Part shown: positions 45,417-57,800 of the stretch, in pieces
How positions within the stretch are numbered: position 1 is the stretch's first letter
How the letters are laid out: each line of letters opens with the position of its first letter
Assembly: GCA_945893365.1 (NCBI GenBank)
Contig: CAMDED010000030.1
Coordinates: forward strand, 1-60,287
DNA length: 60,287 nt
Source of the DNA: Candidatus Sulfopaludibacter sp. SbA3
Lineage (GTDB): Bacteria; Acidobacteriota; Terriglobia; Bryobacterales; Bryobacteraceae
Direction: 5' to 3'
Translations under genes and position numbers: made by a program
The notes under the pieces: generated by a model
Seen by the model: only the letters and a program-made list of their open reading frames with translations
Database searches by the model: none
Told to the model about the DNA's origin: nothing

Positions 45417-46141
45417 TCATCGGCGGTTAGCGCGAGTCTTGCCTTGCCGCGATGAAGTCCTAGGGAAACAAAATTGACATGGAGAGAATGGCGGTATTCC
45501 GGTGGTAGCTTTGATTGCAATCGGTCTTCGTCACGGGGTGAGCCGCTGCGATTCTTTCTGGTTTGGCGGATCCATCTGAGTCGCTTCGCGATGCGCCAGC
45601 AGTGTTCGTCGACCGGGAAGACCTCACGATGCAGTGCATACATCATTACGCAGCGAGCAACTTTCTTCCCAACGCCCGGGAGGGTCGGAAGAAAGCGTTC
45701 ACATGCAGCGTCGGATAACTCGTGGAGTGGGTCGAGTGTCAGTTGGCCGAACTGTTCGTTGAGTAGAGCAAGAATGCGTTTGATGACTCCCGCTTTCTTG
45801 CTCGCGAGTCCTCCTGGTCGTAGCACGCGAGTAATGTCCTCAAGCGGTGCGGCAAACAAGTCAGCATTCGTCGGGTAGACTGCTCGCAGGGACCGATAAG
45901 TCGAGCGATACGTGCGCTCGGAGGTCTTGGTACTGCAGAGAATGAAGAACAACTCCTCGAGCGGATCATCAGTCACATTGTAATGATCGAAGTCTTGATA
46001 CCGCTCGCGCAACTCACGGGCAACCCTACCGACCGTCTTTTCCAGAGCCCACTCCCGAATGTTTTCCGCCGACGGCAATTCTGCGTCGGCGGCTCGATCA
46101 ATAAGGAAAGGCTCTGGGTTTTCGGACCGGCGACGAGGCAT
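45413..46141 (-). CDS. HhH-GPD DNA glycosylase (endonuclease III-like)
   Basis: A 242-residue DNA-repair protein of the endonuclease III superfamily. It shows the helix-hairpin-helix [15 protein letters not shown] and the catalytic Asp in [14 protein letters not shown]. The C-terminus stops at [21 protein letters not shown], where iron-sulphur members carry a CX6CX2CX5C loop. That loop is missing, so this is either a cluster-free subgroup or a protein shortened by the neighbouring gene. An acidic N-terminal arm of about 60 residues precedes the core. Substrate would be an oxidised or deaminated base, but the sequence does not tell which. Confidence 0.85.
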   Translation of the reverse strand: MPRRRSENPEPFLIDRAADAELPSAENIREWALEKTVGRVARELRERYQDFDHYNVTDDPLEELFFILCSTKTSERTYRSTYRSLRAVYPTNADLFAAPLEDITRVLRPGGLASKKAGVIKRILALLNEQFGQLTLDPLHELSDAACERFLPTLPGVGKKVARCVMMYALHREVFPVDEHCWRIAKRLRWIRQTRKNRSGSPRDEDRLQSKLPPEYRHSLHVNFVSLGLHRGKARLALTADD

Positions 46142-46418
46142 AACCCATTTTATTGTTCGGTCCGGTCCGGATCAAACTTGGACCGGGAGCCTATCGGTAC
46201 GTCACCTATCAAGTAGCCGTCGGAGCATTGTTAGCGCCGGAATAAAATGACAGCGTTTCGACCGGTGTTGGCGTCGGCAGGCGCGCCGGTTTCATTGCCG
46301 GCGCACACGAGTGCGGCGGCGCCCGCCGGGCGTGAGCGAGCGTACGCGCCTTTAAAAGCGAAGTTGATTCGACCCGTCCCCGCGATTAGCCCATAGCCGA
46401 CGCGATCGAGTCGCGAGG
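46142..46418. other. Intergenic region with reading frame on both strands
   Basis: No named gene. On the minus strand, 46395 to 46240 reads without a stop and ends FKGAYARSRPAGAAALVCAGNETG...FRR, and on the plus strand a 50-codon frame starts at 46247. The former looks like the C-terminal end of some protein with no start. Both are alternative readings of one G+C-rich block; I cannot support either as a gene. Confidence 0.4.
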
Positions 46419-48245
46419 CTATTGGGACTGCTTGGGCTTCGAATTCAGCGATGCTCGCAGCTTCGCATATCGAGGGTCCTCTCGAAACTTATCGAAACGC
46501 GGATCGAACGGAAAGAACGGGAAGGAGTTGTCGCCGGCGTCCCTGGCTTTCTCCAACCACTGAAAAGCCAGATCGCGTTCCCCTAGTGCCGTGTAGGTAA
46601 CGGCGACGCAATAGGGTAAGGAATATCGCGTGATGGTCTTCGCCTTCAAATCCGTATAGCGCCGCACGATGGTCATCGCCCGGTCTCGGTCGCCCGCCAA
46701 AGCAAAGCTGTGGCCCAGGGCGCACATCGTGCGATGGTCGTTCGTAGGCGCCTGGCGTAAACCGTCTTCGAAAGTCGCGATCGCCTCTCGAACACTGCCG
46801 CGCTGCTCGAGGGACACCCCGACGAGCCAATAGCCCAGCGCGCGGTTCGGCTGGAGCGCGATCAACTCCCGCCCGATCGCCTCCATCTTCTCGAACTTGT
46901 GTCCCATGAAGTAGACGGCGCCTTCCTGAAACAACAGGTCGGCGTTGTCCGGCAGTCTCGTCCGTGCCGCGCTGATGGCATCCTCGGCGCCGGCGAAGTC
47001 ACCAACCATGGTGAGGGCCTCCGAGTAGGACAGCGCCGGCCGGATGCTAACCGGATCCAACACCACGGCCCGCCGAAGCTCCAGAACGGCCTGAGGAAAG
47101 TTCCAGTCGCGATGGAGGTAAATCTGGCCGAGGACGGTGTGCGCCTCGGCGTTCGATTCGTCGAGAGCGATAGCCTTCCGGGCCGCCGCGCGAGCCGCTT
47201 CGATGCGCGTCGGCGTGTCCATGTCGCTCGACAGATCTGCCAGATGCAACGTAACGTGGGCCAATCCCGCCCATGCCGGCGAGAAGAGCGGGTCGCTCTG
47301 AATCGCGCGCTCGAACAGTGCGGCACTCTGCTCGGCGCCATGCACGGCGTTGCTGTTCGCCAGTTCGCGCGCGCGCGAGTAGTCGGCCGAGCGGGCTGGC
47401 GGGCGCAGGCCGGCGACCTTGTGCAGGATTTCCTCCGCCACACGGCGGGCAAGATCCTTCTGCGATTCGTTCAGGATGTCCACGGGGTTGCGGTAGCTGC
47501 CGGTCCAGAGCAGGTAGCCATCCGCCGCGCTCACCAGTTGCAGGTCGACGTTGACGACTCCCTTCTCTCCACGGCGGAGATCGCCAGTGAGCACCACTTC
47601 CACTCCAGCGCCGGCGCCGACGGGAACCGGCTGGTTTCGCCGCGAGACATTCGGCGCCGACGCGAGAGTCGTCACCTTCCACCGCTTCGAAGCAAGGAGC
47701 GCATCACGCAGTTCCGAGCTCAGGCTGCCGCCCAGCGAAGCGACTGCAGCATCACCGCTATCGGTCGTGAGCGTCGCCACGGCAATCGATCGCGTTCGGC
47801 CCGGCTGTGAAGAGTTCCACCAGAGCACGGCCCCCACCAGCGCCAGGACCGCCGCCCCTAACCACGGCCAAAGCCGGCGTCGGGCCGCCAGTTCAGCCTC
47901 CGGGAGCACTTGAAAGGCCGGCTGATATCCTCCCTTCGGGAGTTCGATCCGCAGCGCGCTCGCCCGGCCGTCCGACTCGTAGTATTCGCGTAACTTCGCC
48001 CGCAGCCGGCTGGCCTCGGCGCGGACAATACTATCGGTCTTGGGATCGTAGGTGGGCTCCCTCCCGTAGACCGCGACACCGATCACAGACTCCTTGACCT
48101 CCGCCCCTTCGAGGGCGGCGTCCACCACGTATTCGAGGAAGCGGCTGAGCCGTTTCGCCGGGGCAAACAGTCGCGATTCCAGGATTCGCTGCAGCTCTGC
48201 ACGGACCTGGACGGCCGTGGGAGGAGACGTCGTGTCGGAAATCAC
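46419..48245 (-). CDS. Winged-helix/TolB-like/TPR membrane protein
   Basis: A 608-residue regulator-like protein. Residues 10-115 hold an acidobacterial N-terminal domain with ERILESRLFAPAKRLSRFLEYVVD-like sequence and the arm SIVRAEASRLRAKLREYYES. One membrane helix follows (LWPWLGAAVLALVGAVLWW, about 130-148). The next 150 residues are TolB/adenylate-cyclase-associated-like (RSIAVATLTTDS...LSSELRDALL). The C-terminal half has tetratricopeptide repeats such as FSPAWAGLAHVTLHLADL and NAEAHTVLGQIYLHRDW. Proteins of this plan resemble CadC-like membrane regulators. It is divergent from the PEP-CTERM gene, with about 145 bases between. Confidence 0.78.
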   Translation of the reverse strand: MISDTTSPPTAVQVRAELQRILESRLFAPAKRLSRFLEYVVDAALEGAEVKESVIGVAVYGREPTYDPKTDSIVRAEASRLRAKLREYYESDGRASALRIELPKGGYQPAFQVLPEAELAARRRLWPWLGAAVLALVGAVLWWNSSQPGRTRSIAVATLTTDSGDAAVASLGGSLSSELRDALLASKRWKVTTLASAPNVSRRNQPVPVGAGAGVEVVLTGDLRRGEKGVVNVDLQLVSAADGYLLWTGSYRNPVDILNESQKDLARRVAEEILHKVAGLRPPARSADYSRARELANSNAVHGAEQSAALFERAIQSDPLFSPAWAGLAHVTLHLADLSSDMDTPTRIEAARAAARKAIALDESNAEAHTVLGQIYLHRDWNFPQAVLELRRAVVLDPVSIRPALSYSEALTMVGDFAGAEDAISAARTRLPDNADLLFQEGAVYFMGHKFEKMEAIGRELIALQPNRALGYWLVGVSLEQRGSVREAIATFEDGLRQAPTNDHRTMCALGHSFALAGDRDRAMTIVRRYTDLKAKTITRYSLPYCVAVTYTALGERDLAFQWLEKARDAGDNSFPFFPFDPRFDKFREDPRYAKLRASLNSKPKQSQ

Positions 48246-48391
48246 ATTAGCTCAAACGATTTTACTATCAACGGCGTGCGGGCGTGACGTGCCCCCGGGA
48301 ACCCCGCGATGCTTGGATAGACCCTATACCGAAAGCCATTCTAGTGCAGGCCGCCAGACGGCCGCATCCCAGAAGACTATCGGAGGTTTGA

Positions 48392-49591
48392 ATGAACATA
48401 CGTAGGAGTCTCGCGCTGTCCGTGGCGGTCGGAAGCCTCGCCTTGGCCGCGAAAGCCGCGCCCGTCACGCAAGTTTTGGGCTCCGCTAGCGGCGCAGCCT
48501 ACAACAGGCAGGTGGGTCAGGCCACCAGCTGTAGCTATCTCGGCGTCACTGTCGGCATTTGCTCGCTATCTTCAGTCGGCATCCTCCCCCAGAACTCGTC
48601 CAATTTCCAAAGCTGGATCGGGCTGCCGAACGCCTTCGGAGCCCTAGTCCACTCAGAGGCCGACGACCAAGGTCTCCACGCCTTCGCGCAGATCGACGTC
48701 ACCGGTTACCCGGTGGACTTCAATACGCCCGCCAACAATTACGGCAGCAGCTACATCAACACTATCTCGGCCACCGCCAACTATTTCGACACTCTGACCT
48801 TGAACGGGCCGGGGTCGGCGCCCATCTCCGTCGATATCGAGTTCGCGATCGACGGAGTGGTCTATGCCTTTGGGGCTTTTTCGAACGCCTACGCCGACGT
48901 CGCGTTCCTTACCACCGAGCCGGGGATGTTCAATTGGCAGAACCAGACCACTTGGAGGGTCGGCAATCCCCTCGGCTCCAACGTCCCGGTGTTCGTCGTC
49001 GAGAAACTGAGGACCACGCTTGCGCTCACGCCCGGGCAATCGGTCAAATATGCGCTCTCACTGAAGTCGACGGCCGCCGTCTCGGATAATACCAACGGCG
49101 TCGGGCCGCACCTGTCGAACAAATCCGCCTATGCCGATTTCGGCAGTACGCTCCAGTTCAGCGACATCGCCTTCCACGACGGCAATGGAACGGCACTCTC
49201 CAACTATTCCTTGTCTTCGACTTCCGGCTGGGACTACGGGCAGTTCACTGGCGTGGCCACGCCGGAGCCATCGACCGGGTTTCTGGCAGGCGGCGCGCTG
49301 CTTCTGGCGACCTTGCTCGCACGACGCACGAGCAAGCCGCTAGGCGCGATCACAAGTTCGGCGGGCCTACGCTTGCTGGTTCCGAGTCAATCGAATTGGA
49401 TTCGGAGCATTGCCGTGTCCCCGGCGCCAGGTAGCGTCTCCCCGGCGGAACCTCACCGCATCGGTGCGCGGATTCATAGGACGTTTTTAGGAAGTGCCTG
49501 TAAAATCCGCTGTCGAACAAGATTCTTTTCGTCCGGATTGTCGCCCACTCGGCCAGAGCTGACCTTCTTCGGCGACGATTGGGAACTATGA
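48392..49591 (+). CDS. PEP-CTERM protein with abnormal C-terminal extension
   Basis: This 399-residue exported protein has a signal peptide (SLALSVAVGSLALAAKAA), a beta-rich body with few motifs, and, near 288-315, a PEP-CTERM sorting signal: PEPSTGF, then GGALLLATLLARRTSKP. Normally translation stops a few residues after the basic end. Here the frame runs another 85 codons through what looks like non-coding sequence, rich in Arg, Ser and Pro. GGAGG is 5 bases before the ATG. The signal should send the protein to the exosortase/archaeosortase system for attachment or secretion; the tail could block that. It may reflect loss of a stop codon. Confidence 0.78.
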   Translation: MNIRRSLALSVAVGSLALAAKAAPVTQVLGSASGAAYNRQVGQATSCSYLGVTVGICSLSSVGILPQNSSNFQSWIGLPNAFGALVHSEADDQGLHAFAQIDVTGYPVDFNTPANNYGSSYINTISATANYFDTLTLNGPGSAPISVDIEFAIDGVVYAFGAFSNAYADVAFLTTEPGMFNWQNQTTWRVGNPLGSNVPVFVVEKLRTTLALTPGQSVKYALSLKSTAAVSDNTNGVGPHLSNKSAYADFGSTLQFSDIAFHDGNGTALSNYSLSSTSGWDYGQFTGVATPEPSTGFLAGGALLLATLLARRTSKPLGAITSSAGLRLLVPSQSNWIRSIAVSPAPGSVSPAEPHRIGARIHRTFLGSACKIRCRTRFFSSGLSPTRPELTFFGDDWEL

Positions 49592-49853
49592 GTCCGCATC
49601 GCGACTGCGACCACGACGAGACGTCGGCCCGAATAATCGCCTGCTCGGGACGGTCGACCGCGCTATGGGCGTTTATCGTTCCCAATCGAAGTGCCGCCTG
49701 CCTGGGAGCGAATGCAACGCTGAAGAAGCGTACCATCAAACTGACGTCACGCCGGCTCGCGTGAGCTTTCGATCCAGCACGGATCACTTCACAAGGGTTG
49801 CTGATTGACTTCGCTACCATGGAATCGCTACATTTGCGAGCAGCACGCATAGT

Positions 49854-50796
49854 ATGCCCACGAGAGCCGCGAGTCCTTCGCAACTGACTCAACAGAGGTT
49901 CAATCAGGCGCTGGAGGCACTGGTCGCGGAAGTGAAGAGGGACAAGTCTATCCTTGCCGCGATTCTTTGCGGGAGTTTGTCTCACGATGCGGTGTGGGCG
50001 AAGTCCGATATCGATCTGCTGCTAATCACGGTCGATGACAGGAAGACCGAATCCTCTAGCGTGGCTCTTTATGCGAACGGCATAAACGTACACGCGCTGC
50101 TGATGTCGCGAACCCAGTTCCGGCGGATCGCTGAAGGGTCCTTGCGAAACTCCTTCATGCACTCGTTCATTGCAAAGGGACGAGTGCTCTATACGCATGA
50201 CGACACGGTCTCGGCGATGTGTGCGCGTCTCCACAACATCGGCGAACGGGATACCCAAATCCAACTGCTGCGAGCTGGGATCCAAGCGCTCGGGCCGGTA
50301 GACAAGGCGCATAAGTGGATGATCACCCGCGGGGACCTCGACTACACCGCTCTCTGGATCCTCTACGCGGCGACTGCGCTCGCCAGAATCGAGATCCTAA
50401 GCGCACGGCGCCTCATGGACCGGGAAGTGATTCCCCAAGCTATGCAACTCAACCCGGCGTTCTTCAAAATCGTCTACGTTGGCCTTCTCAACACCAAAAA
50501 GACGGGCAAAAGCGTGCAAGCGGCCCTGGATGCGGTCGACGCTTATCTCGCGAAACGCGCTCCTGCTCTGTTTGGGCTTATCATCGACCATTTACGGGAG
50601 GCCGGAGACACTCGATCGGCCAGTGATCTTGAGGCTCATTTCTCGCGCCACTTCGATCTGGAGGGTGTGACCGGCGCTTGCGAGTATCTATCCGACCAAG
50701 GACTCATCTACAAGGTATCCACTCCAATCCAGCTTACAAAGCATAGCAATATCTCAGTTCAGGAAACGGCCTTCGCTTATGCGCAGGCTTCAGAAG

Positions 50797-50807
<11 letters not shown>
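49854..50807 (+). CDS. Nucleotidyltransferase-domain protein
   Basis: A 317-residue protein with a polymerase-beta-like nucleotidyltransferase domain at its N-terminus: [20 protein letters not shown] gives the GS motif at 40-41 and the metal-binding aspartates D52 and D54. A helical C-terminal domain (about 150-317) resembles that of aminoglycoside-adenylyltransferase-like or MNT-type proteins. Substrate is not clear. It overlaps the start of the UvrA gene by 11-29 bases, so the two are co-transcribed. A link to DNA repair is inferred from that arrangement only. Confidence 0.75.
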
Positions 50808-53700
<2,893 letters not shown>

Positions 53701-53884
53701 AATTGGCCAGGTTGGAAAGCATCGATTTCTCAGCAGCTTCGCGGAGTCTATCGCCGCGCGCCGACACGAAATGGAACCGGCGGCGCCAAATGGCTTTCCA
53801 GGAAGTTGGTTGGTTTAGGAGCGGGAAGTCGGCTTGTCGGTCAGGCTTGTCTTTCCAGGGGCCAAGCCAGCTAAACTCACCAAC

Positions 53885-54697
53885 ATGGCAACCTTTTCGG
53901 AGAAGTTTCCTCGAGCGCTACACGTCTTGCCCCTTCACGCGCTTCCATCAATTCTGCACGACGGCGCCCTTCTTGCGAAAGCAGAACTCACGCACAAGGT
54001 CGCGGCGGTCCGCGTGACCACATCGCAGACGGACGCAAAACTCGGCCTTTGCGAGTATGTCCATTTTTACCTGTGCGGGCCAAGTCGCGAATGGGAGGAA
54101 GTTCCGGTCCTCGAAGCACAACTTCTCGGCAATTCCAGCCCACCCTTTCCTCATTTGGCTCTGGAAATGGCTACCCGTGAACTAGCTGATGCTGAATGCA
54201 CGTTGTGCCTTTGGAACGCTGCAGTAAGCCGCCCGGCAGTTGAGGGGTACTGCCTCGGCGGTAACTGGACTCGTGGAACGCCACCTTCAAGGATCGACGA
54301 GGTATGGCAAAAATTCCGCGACACTAACCCGGATGTACGCCAGGCGCGCGGGCACTGGAACGACCCAATTCAGCTACCGACAGTGCGAGGCGACCAGATC
54401 CAGCCTGCGCTGCCACTGCTGCGGCTGGCGCCACGACAAATGCCGGAATTGCTACTAAGGTCCCCAGTGGAGATTCACAAACGTTTCACGCTTTGGGTGT
54501 TCTCTGAGGAAGATCTGCAGGTCGTACACTTGCTGAATGACGCCTTGGAGCTGAATTCGCTGAATGCCCGAATGCATCCGATGCCCGGATACCACTTTCA
54601 ATCAGAACCTACGCGGGTGTGGCGAGCAGCGATTGCGGCACACTTCGCGGGGCAGGCATCGTTTCCCGAAGGATTGAACTTTGACCGGAAAAGGTGA
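53885..54697 (+). CDS. Possible DarT-like (DUF4433-like) ADP-ribosyltransferase
   Basis: About 270 residues. The start ALHVLPLHALPSILHDGALLAKAEL, followed by CEYVHFYLCGPS, resembles the DarT pattern (a His-containing strand, LPSIL-G-L, then YVxFYF), the fold that places ADP-ribose on DNA in toxin-antitoxin and defence systems. Beyond that the match weakens: an HWND segment and an FSEEDLQVVHLLNDALE helix are seen, but the catalytic Glu cannot be fixed. ATG 53885 begins just before the conserved part; TTG 53834 would add 17 residues. No DarG-type macrodomain antitoxin lies next to it. A STAND ATPase gene follows 119 bases downstream in the same direction. Confidence 0.35.
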   Translation: MATFSEKFPRALHVLPLHALPSILHDGALLAKAELTHKVAAVRVTTSQTDAKLGLCEYVHFYLCGPSREWEEVPVLEAQLLGNSSPPFPHLALEMATRELADAECTLCLWNAAVSRPAVEGYCLGGNWTRGTPPSRIDEVWQKFRDTNPDVRQARGHWNDPIQLPTVRGDQIQPALPLLRLAPRQMPELLLRSPVEIHKRFTLWVFSEEDLQVVHLLNDALELNSLNARMHPMPGYHFQSEPTRVWRAAIAAHFAGQASFPEGLNFDRKR

Positions 54698-54816
54698 CGT
54701 CGTTCTCGGCATAGAGGGCGCATATTATCGCTTGTGCGGTGCGGCTACTGGAAGCCCGTGGGCAAGCAGCGCAAATTTGAGACTGAGCGGGCAAAACGGT
54801 ATTCTGGCGGTCAGCA

Positions 54817-57800
54817 GTGTCTAAACACGCCGCGCCAACCAAGGCCACCGGAGGCGGTGGCTACACCTTCGCCGATAAGGTTGCGGCGGGATTCCTTGCG
54901 CAGATGTTGCGGCGTAAGTTCCCGCTCGAACCGGAGCTCGGCCCCATCTCGGCGTTGCACTTCGAGACTCGTGATGCTGGCCATGTGCTGGATGACCTGC
55001 TGCTGATCTTGAAACGTGGTCAGGACGAGACGCGGTGTGCGGTCTCGGTGAAGAGCAACCGGCAGCTTAGCAAGGCCGGATTCAACGGGGAGTTCGTGCA
55101 GGACGCCTGGGAGCAGTGGCACGGTGGGGCCGGTTCGGATTTCGATCCGACGAAGGATATAGTGGGCATTATTGTCGGCGTCATCGACGAGCCGACACTG
55201 CATGAGTGGCGGGAGCTGCAGAAGCAAGCGGCGAGCACGACCCCGGATCGCTTCACTGCCAGGCTCCAAAATGACGGACAGTCATCCGCGACACAGCGGA
55301 AGATCTTTGAAAGTCTGCGAAAATCTCCTGACGGCACCGAACGAGACGCGGAGGAAGCGGCCGCCCTCGCGTCCAGGCTTCGGGTTCTGCAATTTTCGGA
55401 TAGCGACGAGGGCGACTACATCAACCTTTGCGCGGAAATCGTTCGCGACGGGACCGTGACGGAAGGCGCGAACCTGTGGAGCCGCCTGCTTAAGCTTGCC
55501 GCGGAAAACAGGGCGACCGGAGGGTATTTCGATCTCCCGAAACTCATCCGTGTCCTCCGGCCAGATTTTGCACTGCAGGACCATCCGGATTTCGCGAGGG
55601 ATTGGGTTAAGGTAGGCTCCGTCGCCTCGGAGAACATAAAGGCAGTCCGCAATGTCATCGGTAGCGGTATTCAGCTGGCACGTCAGGACGAGAAAACCCG
55701 ACTGAAAGGGGAGATGGACGCCCATGAGGTTGTTGTCATTTCGGGCGAATCTGGAAGCGGGAAATCGGCAGCCGTGTCGCGGCAGATTAGCGCGGCAGGA
55801 CCTTCCAACCGAATCATATGGCTCACTGCGGAGCAACTCTCAAAGTCAAGCCAGACCGAACTGGCGCTGGCATTCAACCTTAGCCATACCATCCCCGACC
55901 TGATCGCCAATTCAGCGGCTAACGACTCTGTACTGGTCATCGATGCGTTTGAGAGATTCGAGGGCGAGGCCCGCCGTCGTGCAATCGAATTGTCGGGGGC
56001 CATCAGAGACGAAGGCTTCGTTGGGTGGAAGATCATCGTCACCTGTCAGCCTCAGGCCGTGAAGCCGACGATCGACGCGCTTATCGAGGCGGGGATCACC
56101 GGTGTGGAGACCGTCGATTTCGAGAATCCGAAGCTACACGAAATCTTCGACGCCGTGGAAGCCTTGCCAGTCATACGCGGACTGCTGGTCCGTGACGAGT
56201 TGCAGCCGATCTTGCGGAATCTCACGGTTCTCGATTGGGTACTGAGGGCGGATGTGGCTCAGCGTTTCACGACGTCACGCCCGTGGATCGGAGAGACGGA
56301 GCTTATCGACTGCATTTGGGACCGATGGCTGGGTTCCGGAACAATGAGTTTCGCGCGCGACTCACTGCTCAGGACGCTGGGGAGGCGCGAGGGAGAAAGG
56401 CTCAGCGGCGCGGTGCATGTGGACAGCATTCCGCCGGGTGAACTTCCCCTGTTGGGGACACTGGCGCAAGAGGGGCTGATACGCGCGAAACCACCCTCCG
56501 TGCAGTTCGCCCACGATTTGATGGGGGATTGGGCAAGATATCGAGTTCTCAAGTTCGAGGGCAATGACGTGCATCAGACGGTAAAGGCACTGGCGCCCAT
56601 CCCGCGCTGGGGCCGTGCCATACGGTTGTATGCGCAGTCTCTGGCGGAACGTGGCGCAGGTCTCGCCGATTGGAAGGCCTCAACGGCAAAGCTGACCGGT
56701 GACGACGCAGAATCCAAGCTGGCGCAGGATCTCTTTCTGGATGGCCTGCTGTTCGCGCCAAACTCGGAATACCTGCTTGAACAGGTCTGGGCCGATCTGA
56801 CTGCTGGCAAGGGACAGATTCTTCAGCGGCTTCTCAAGCGCCTTCTGCACGTCGCCTCGGTTCCGGACTGGCGTATCAGCGGTGTCAGCGATCCGAATCT
56901 CGCAGAGCAAGCCAAGGTTTGGTTTCGCATACCTCAACCTCTTTATTGGGTGCCGGTCCTTCGCGTTCTTAGCCGACATTCAAGCGATGTTGCCGCGCAC
57001 GCCTTGATACTAGGAGCCGAGGTCTGCGCTCTCTGGCTGAGGACAATGCCGGTGGGCATGCTCGGCCGCACGGAAGCGGGCATCGTTGCCTTGGAGCTGG
57101 CGAGAGAAGCGCAAGGCCTGATCGCCGAGGGAACGTATTTTGCCGATAAGGATCAGGTGATCTACGAGGCCGCGTTGTCGGCCGCAACGGAGTTCCCCGA
57201 GGATGTCACACCGCTCGCGCTGGAGCTTTGCGGTCGCGGACCGGAAGCCGCCCATGCCGTTCAACGTCGGGCGGAGGAGCGAGCGCGGGAGAAGACGCGC
57301 CGTGAGCAATGGGCGAAGCAGAATCCCGAAAACGTCCGCCAGAGGCAGGCGGCAATGCCCTTCCTGACCTCCGATCGGGCGGGACCGTTGCGGCCTCCGG
57401 CCGCCGATGGCCCGTTGCGCGAAATTTCGGACGGTTTCCGGTCCGCCGTGATTAAGACGCAAGCGCTGAACGGCCTTATCGTCGTGCGTCCGGAAGCGGC
57501 GCGCGAGGTTTTGCTTGCGGTCTGCATAGACGAACCGAATCCCTCGGACCCGCACGGGGATGATAGATGTTGGCTGATGTTGTATCCGGCAGCCTATTGG
57601 AAAGGACCCTTTCTGAGGTTCCTGCAGGCCGCGCCACAACAAGGACTCGACGCGATCGTTCGGCTGGTGAACTACGCAACGGAACGCTGGATTGAGGGTG
57701 GGCTCCGCCGAAAACCAACCGATGATGAACGCCGGAGGTATTCCTACGAGTTTGAGATCGACCGCAAAACCAAGTATTGGATTGGTGACGCCAACGTATA

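Noticed and set aside
49576-49688. 11-bp perfect inverted repeats (CGATTGGGAAC / GTTCCCAATCG) bounding 113 bases, as a possible MITE
   Set aside because: Arms do not extend further, no target duplication was seen, and a pair of this length within 200 bases is expected by chance in 60 kb.
49350-49985. 211-codon minus-strand frame between the PEP-CTERM and nucleotidyltransferase genes
   Set aside because: Overlaps both neighbours and has no recognisable content.
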